The notes under the pieces are model-generated. The model searched no databases and was not told where the DNA came from. It saw only the letters and a list, made by a program, of their open reading frames with translations. Positions 30,283 to 32,293 of a stretch of DNA of 32,293 bases are shown piece by piece. A program made the translations under genes and the position numbers. The DNA is from Clostridia bacterium (GTDB lineage: Bacteria > Bacillota > Clostridia > Oscillospirales > SIG627). The stretch is from positions 1 to 32,293 of the forward strand of contig JAGDAA010000169.1 in the NCBI GenBank assembly GCA_017959745.1, given 5' to 3'. Every line of letters starts with the position of its first letter. Position 1 is the stretch's first letter.

Positions 30283-32145
30283 CTATTCATTCCGATTGTT
30301 GATTTCATAGAACGTCGCTGACAAAGGCGGTATGGTAAACACGCCGGAATACGGAAGATTGTGCATAGGTACCTGTTCAGCCGTCACCGGGCGCGACGTG
30401 TCGCCGGGGGCATAGGGATCCGAGGAAAAGACCGCCTGATACGTGCCTTCGTAAGGCAGTCCGATCCGGTAATTCTCCCGCAGCACGGGACAGAAATTGA
30501 AGACGCAGAGGACCTCTTTCCCGGTCCGGGAGATCCGGCGAAAGGCAATCACGCTGTTGTCTCGGTCATCCGAGGAGATCCAGGCAAAGCCCTGCCAGTT
30601 CCCGTCGTTGTCCCAGAACGCGGGATGATCCAGATAAAAATGATTCAGCGCGGAAACATAGGACTGCATCCCGCGGTGAGTATCATACCGGAGCAAAAAC
30701 CAATCCAGCTCCTTTTTATGATCCCACTCGATAAACTGGGCGATCTCGTCCCCCATGAAGGTGAGCATCTTCCCGGGGTGCGCCGTCATAAAGGCGAGAA
30801 GCGTCCGCAGGTTGGCAAACTTGTCTTCGTAGCTGCCCGGCATCTTATCCACAAGGGAGCGCTTCAGGTGCACCACTTCGTCGTGAGAAAGGGGCAGGAT
30901 GTAGTTCTCGGAATACGCGTAGGACAGGGAAAAGGTCAATTCAAAGTGCCTGCTCTTCCGGAAAAGCGGGTCCGTCTCCATATACTCCAGCACGTCGTTC
31001 ATCCAGCCCATGTTCCATTTGAAATTGAAGCCCAATCCCCCGTCGTATCCGGGTTTGGTGATCATGGGGAAGGCGGTGGATTCCTCCGCCACCATCAGGA
31101 TCCCGGGGCAGGCGGTGAAGGCGTGCTCGTTCAATTCGCGCAGAAATTCAATGGCTTCCAGATTGTGGTTCCCGCCGTACCGGTTGGGAACAAAATCCTT
31201 TCTGCAATAATCCAGATACAGCATGGAGGCCACCGCGTCCACCCGGATCCCGTCCGCGTGGTATTCCCGCAGCCAGAACAGGGCGCTGGAAAGCAAAAAG
31301 GAGATCACCTCGTACCGGCTGTAGTCAAAAATGCGCGTGTTCCACTCCCTATGCTCATTCATCCGGGGATCCGACAATTCATAGCAGGGCGTGCCGTCAA
31401 ACTCGTACAAGCCGCTCTCATCCTTGGGAAAATGAGCGGGGACCCAATCCAGGATCACCCCGATCCCGGCGGCGTGACAGGCGTCGATCAGCTTCATCAA
31501 CCCTTCCGGCGGCCCGTACCGATGGGTGGGAGCAAAATACCCGGTCACCTGATACCCCCAGGAGCCGTCGTAGGGATGCTCCGTCACGGGCATCAATTCC
31601 ACGTGGGTATAGCCCATCTCGGTCAGATACGGGACCAGGCGTTCAGCGGTCTCTTCATAGGAATAGAATCTTCCGTCCGGATGGCGCATCCAGGAGCCCA
31701 GGTGCATTTCATACACGTTGATAGGGGCGTTGATGGGATCGGATTTCGCGCGCTTTTCAAGCCACGCCTCGTCCGTCCAGGCAAATCCCGCCGTGTCCCA
31801 TATAACGCTCGCCGTATCCGGCAGGGGCGCGAAGCGCCGGGCGTAGGGATCGCTCTTATAAATGCAGGTACCGTCCTGATGCTGAACGTAGAACTGGTAG
31901 CGGTCCCCCTTTTTCGCGTAAGGGGACTCTGCCTCCCAGATGCCGTGAGGATCCATGGTCATGGGGATCTCGGCGGTATTCCAGTAATTGAAGTCCCCCA
32001 CCAGGAAAACGGCCCTGGCGCGGGGCGCCCAGACGCGGAACACGTAGCCCCGCTCCGGGAGCGCATGGGCGCCTAAAATCAGATAGGCGTCGTCGCTCTC
32101 GCCCTGGGAGAAACGCTCTTTTCGCGCGATCAACTCCTGATCCAT
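30283..32145 (-). CDS. glgB: 1,4-alpha-glucan branching enzyme (GH13)
   Basis: A 620-residue enzyme that moves alpha-1,4 chains to make alpha-1,6 branches. One N-terminal CBM48 domain ([33 protein letters not shown]) precedes the barrel; the extra N1 domain of the longer E. coli type is missing. Catalytic features are [16 protein letters not shown] with Asp303, [11 protein letters not shown] (acid/base Glu) and [10 protein letters not shown] (third Asp). [14 protein letters not shown] and the C-terminal beta domain complete the family. GGAGGCGG is about 3 bases before the ATG. It is the first gene of the glycogen operon, directly behind the palindromic promoter. Confidence 0.97.
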   Translation of the reverse strand: MDQELIARKERFSQGESDDAYLILGAHALPERGYVFRVWAPRARAVFLVGDFNYWNTAEIPMTMDPHGIWEAESPYAKKGDRYQFYVQHQDGTCIYKSDPYARRFAPLPDTASVIWDTAGFAWTDEAWLEKRAKSDPINAPINVYEMHLGSWMRHPDGRFYSYEETAERLVPYLTEMGYTHVELMPVTEHPYDGSWGYQVTGYFAPTHRYGPPEGLMKLIDACHAAGIGVILDWVPAHFPKDESGLYEFDGTPCYELSDPRMNEHREWNTRIFDYSRYEVISFLLSSALFWLREYHADGIRVDAVASMLYLDYCRKDFVPNRYGGNHNLEAIEFLRELNEHAFTACPGILMVAEESTAFPMITKPGYDGGLGFNFKWNMGWMNDVLEYMETDPLFRKSRHFELTFSLSYAYSENYILPLSHDEVVHLKRSLVDKMPGSYEDKFANLRTLLAFMTAHPGKMLTFMGDEIAQFIEWDHKKELDWFLLRYDTHRGMQSYVSALNHFYLDHPAFWDNDGNWQGFAWISSDDRDNSVIAFRRISRTGKEVLCVFNFCPVLRENYRIGLPYEGTYQAVFSSDPYAPGDTSRPVTAEQVPMHNLPYSGVFTIPPLSATFYEINNRNE

Positions 32146-32173
32146 AGCCGCCTCCGTACATAAATCGCCTAAT

Positions 32174-32194
32174 TTACACTAAAGATTAGTGTAA
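32174..32194. promoter_or_regulatory. Palindromic operator at the glg promoter
   Basis: A perfect dyad TTACACTAA-AGA-TTAGTGTAA. It contains the proposed -10 box of the glg promoter and the probable start of transcription, so a bound protein would block RNA polymerase. It is not a cre/CcpA site (no TGWAANCG core). The regulator is unknown. Confidence 0.68.
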
Positions 32195-32216
32195 CACAAA
32201 AAAATATGTTTGTACA
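32188..32216 (-). promoter_or_regulatory. Promoter of the glg operon
   Basis: On the minus strand TGTACA (32211-32216) and TACACT (32188-32193) are 17 bases apart with an A/T-rich spacer. It is an imperfect sigma-A promoter that runs into the operator dyad; the leader to glgB is about 35 bases. Confidence 0.58.
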
Positions 32217-32235
32217 GGCGTTTTTAATAATTTTA

Positions 32236-32264
32236 TTGCAATCTGTCCGTGCCGAATGTATACT
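32236..32264 (+). promoter_or_regulatory. Divergent plus-strand promoter at the right edge
   Basis: TTGCAA (32236-32241), a 17-base spacer and TATACT (32259-32264), followed by GAGGTGAAA before an ATG at 32284. Confidence 0.72.
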
Positions 32265-32283
32265 TGTCCTTGAGGTGAAACAA

Positions 32284-32293
32284 ATGAAAAGAC
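32284..32293 (+). CDS. Start of a divergent gene (only MKR visible)
   Basis: Only the first three codons lie in the window. The call rests on the promoter at 32236 and the ribosome site TTGAGGTGAAA at suitable distance. Its product cannot be known; a regulator acting on the adjacent glg operator would be a natural guess. Confidence 0.5.

Noticed and set aside
30361-32076. 571-codon plus-strand open frame
   Set aside because: Antisense to glgB, which carries all GH13 motifs. The His/Pro/Gly-rich translation is a shadow product.

Overview
The window looks like a chromosomal segment of a Gram-positive, endospore-lineage anaerobe of the class Clostridia (Oscillospiraceae/Ruminococcaceae type). 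This is inferred from the scpA-scpB-DUF2953-gerW-dacF-rluB synteny, the paired glgC/glgD subunits, lipoprotein signal peptides, strong AGGAGG-type ribosome sites and consensus sigma-A promoters. Nearly all genes lie on the minus strand. The exceptions are a tRNA gene, a small accessory island and the first bases of a gene at the right edge.

Positions 1-11040 (minus strand) are a housekeeping run. Read in transcription order it holds a YerB-like lipoprotein, argS, yebC (apparently starting at a CTG codon), a SpoU-family RNA methyltransferase, an M50 membrane protease, scpA, scpB, a DUF2953 protein, gerW/ytfJ, a D,D-carboxypeptidase, an rluB-type pseudouridine synthase and a secreted tyrosine-phosphatase-like lipoprotein. 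Many neighbours overlap by 1-4 bases, which suggests one long transcript from the promoter at 11134-11162. The left edge is the 5' part of the tmRNA gene (ssrA) with its own promoter.

Positions 11233-16016 are an accessory stretch. It opens with tRNA-Leu(UAG) and its promoter and terminator. Next come an array of small hairpins joined by TATGTCAT linkers, a divergent LysR regulator / ornithine cyclodeaminase-family pair, two unrecognised genes, a short zinc-ribbon protein, two gene remnants and a second hairpin array with CATCGT/CATCAT linkers. Two terminator hairpins sharing the same left arm and loop, with compensatory stem changes, bracket the unrecognised genes.

Positions 16017-22089 (minus) are an oligopeptide ABC transporter operon in the order oppB-C-D-F-A. 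It has a consensus promoter, a structured leader, a near-perfect palindrome just before oppA and a clear terminator.

Positions 22195-32216 (minus) are a complete glycogen operon: glgB, glgC, glgD, glgA, glgP and a cytoplasmic GH13 alpha-glucan hydrolase. Together they cover ADP-glucose formation, chain elongation, branching, phosphorolysis and hydrolysis of glycogen or maltodextrin. The promoter carries a 9-3-9 palindrome that looks like a repressor site. A divergent gene on the plus strand begins at the right edge.

The observations most worth following are the CTG start of yebC, the 15-bp hairpin that would mask the dacF start, the two hairpin arrays flanking the accessory island, and the covarying twin terminators.
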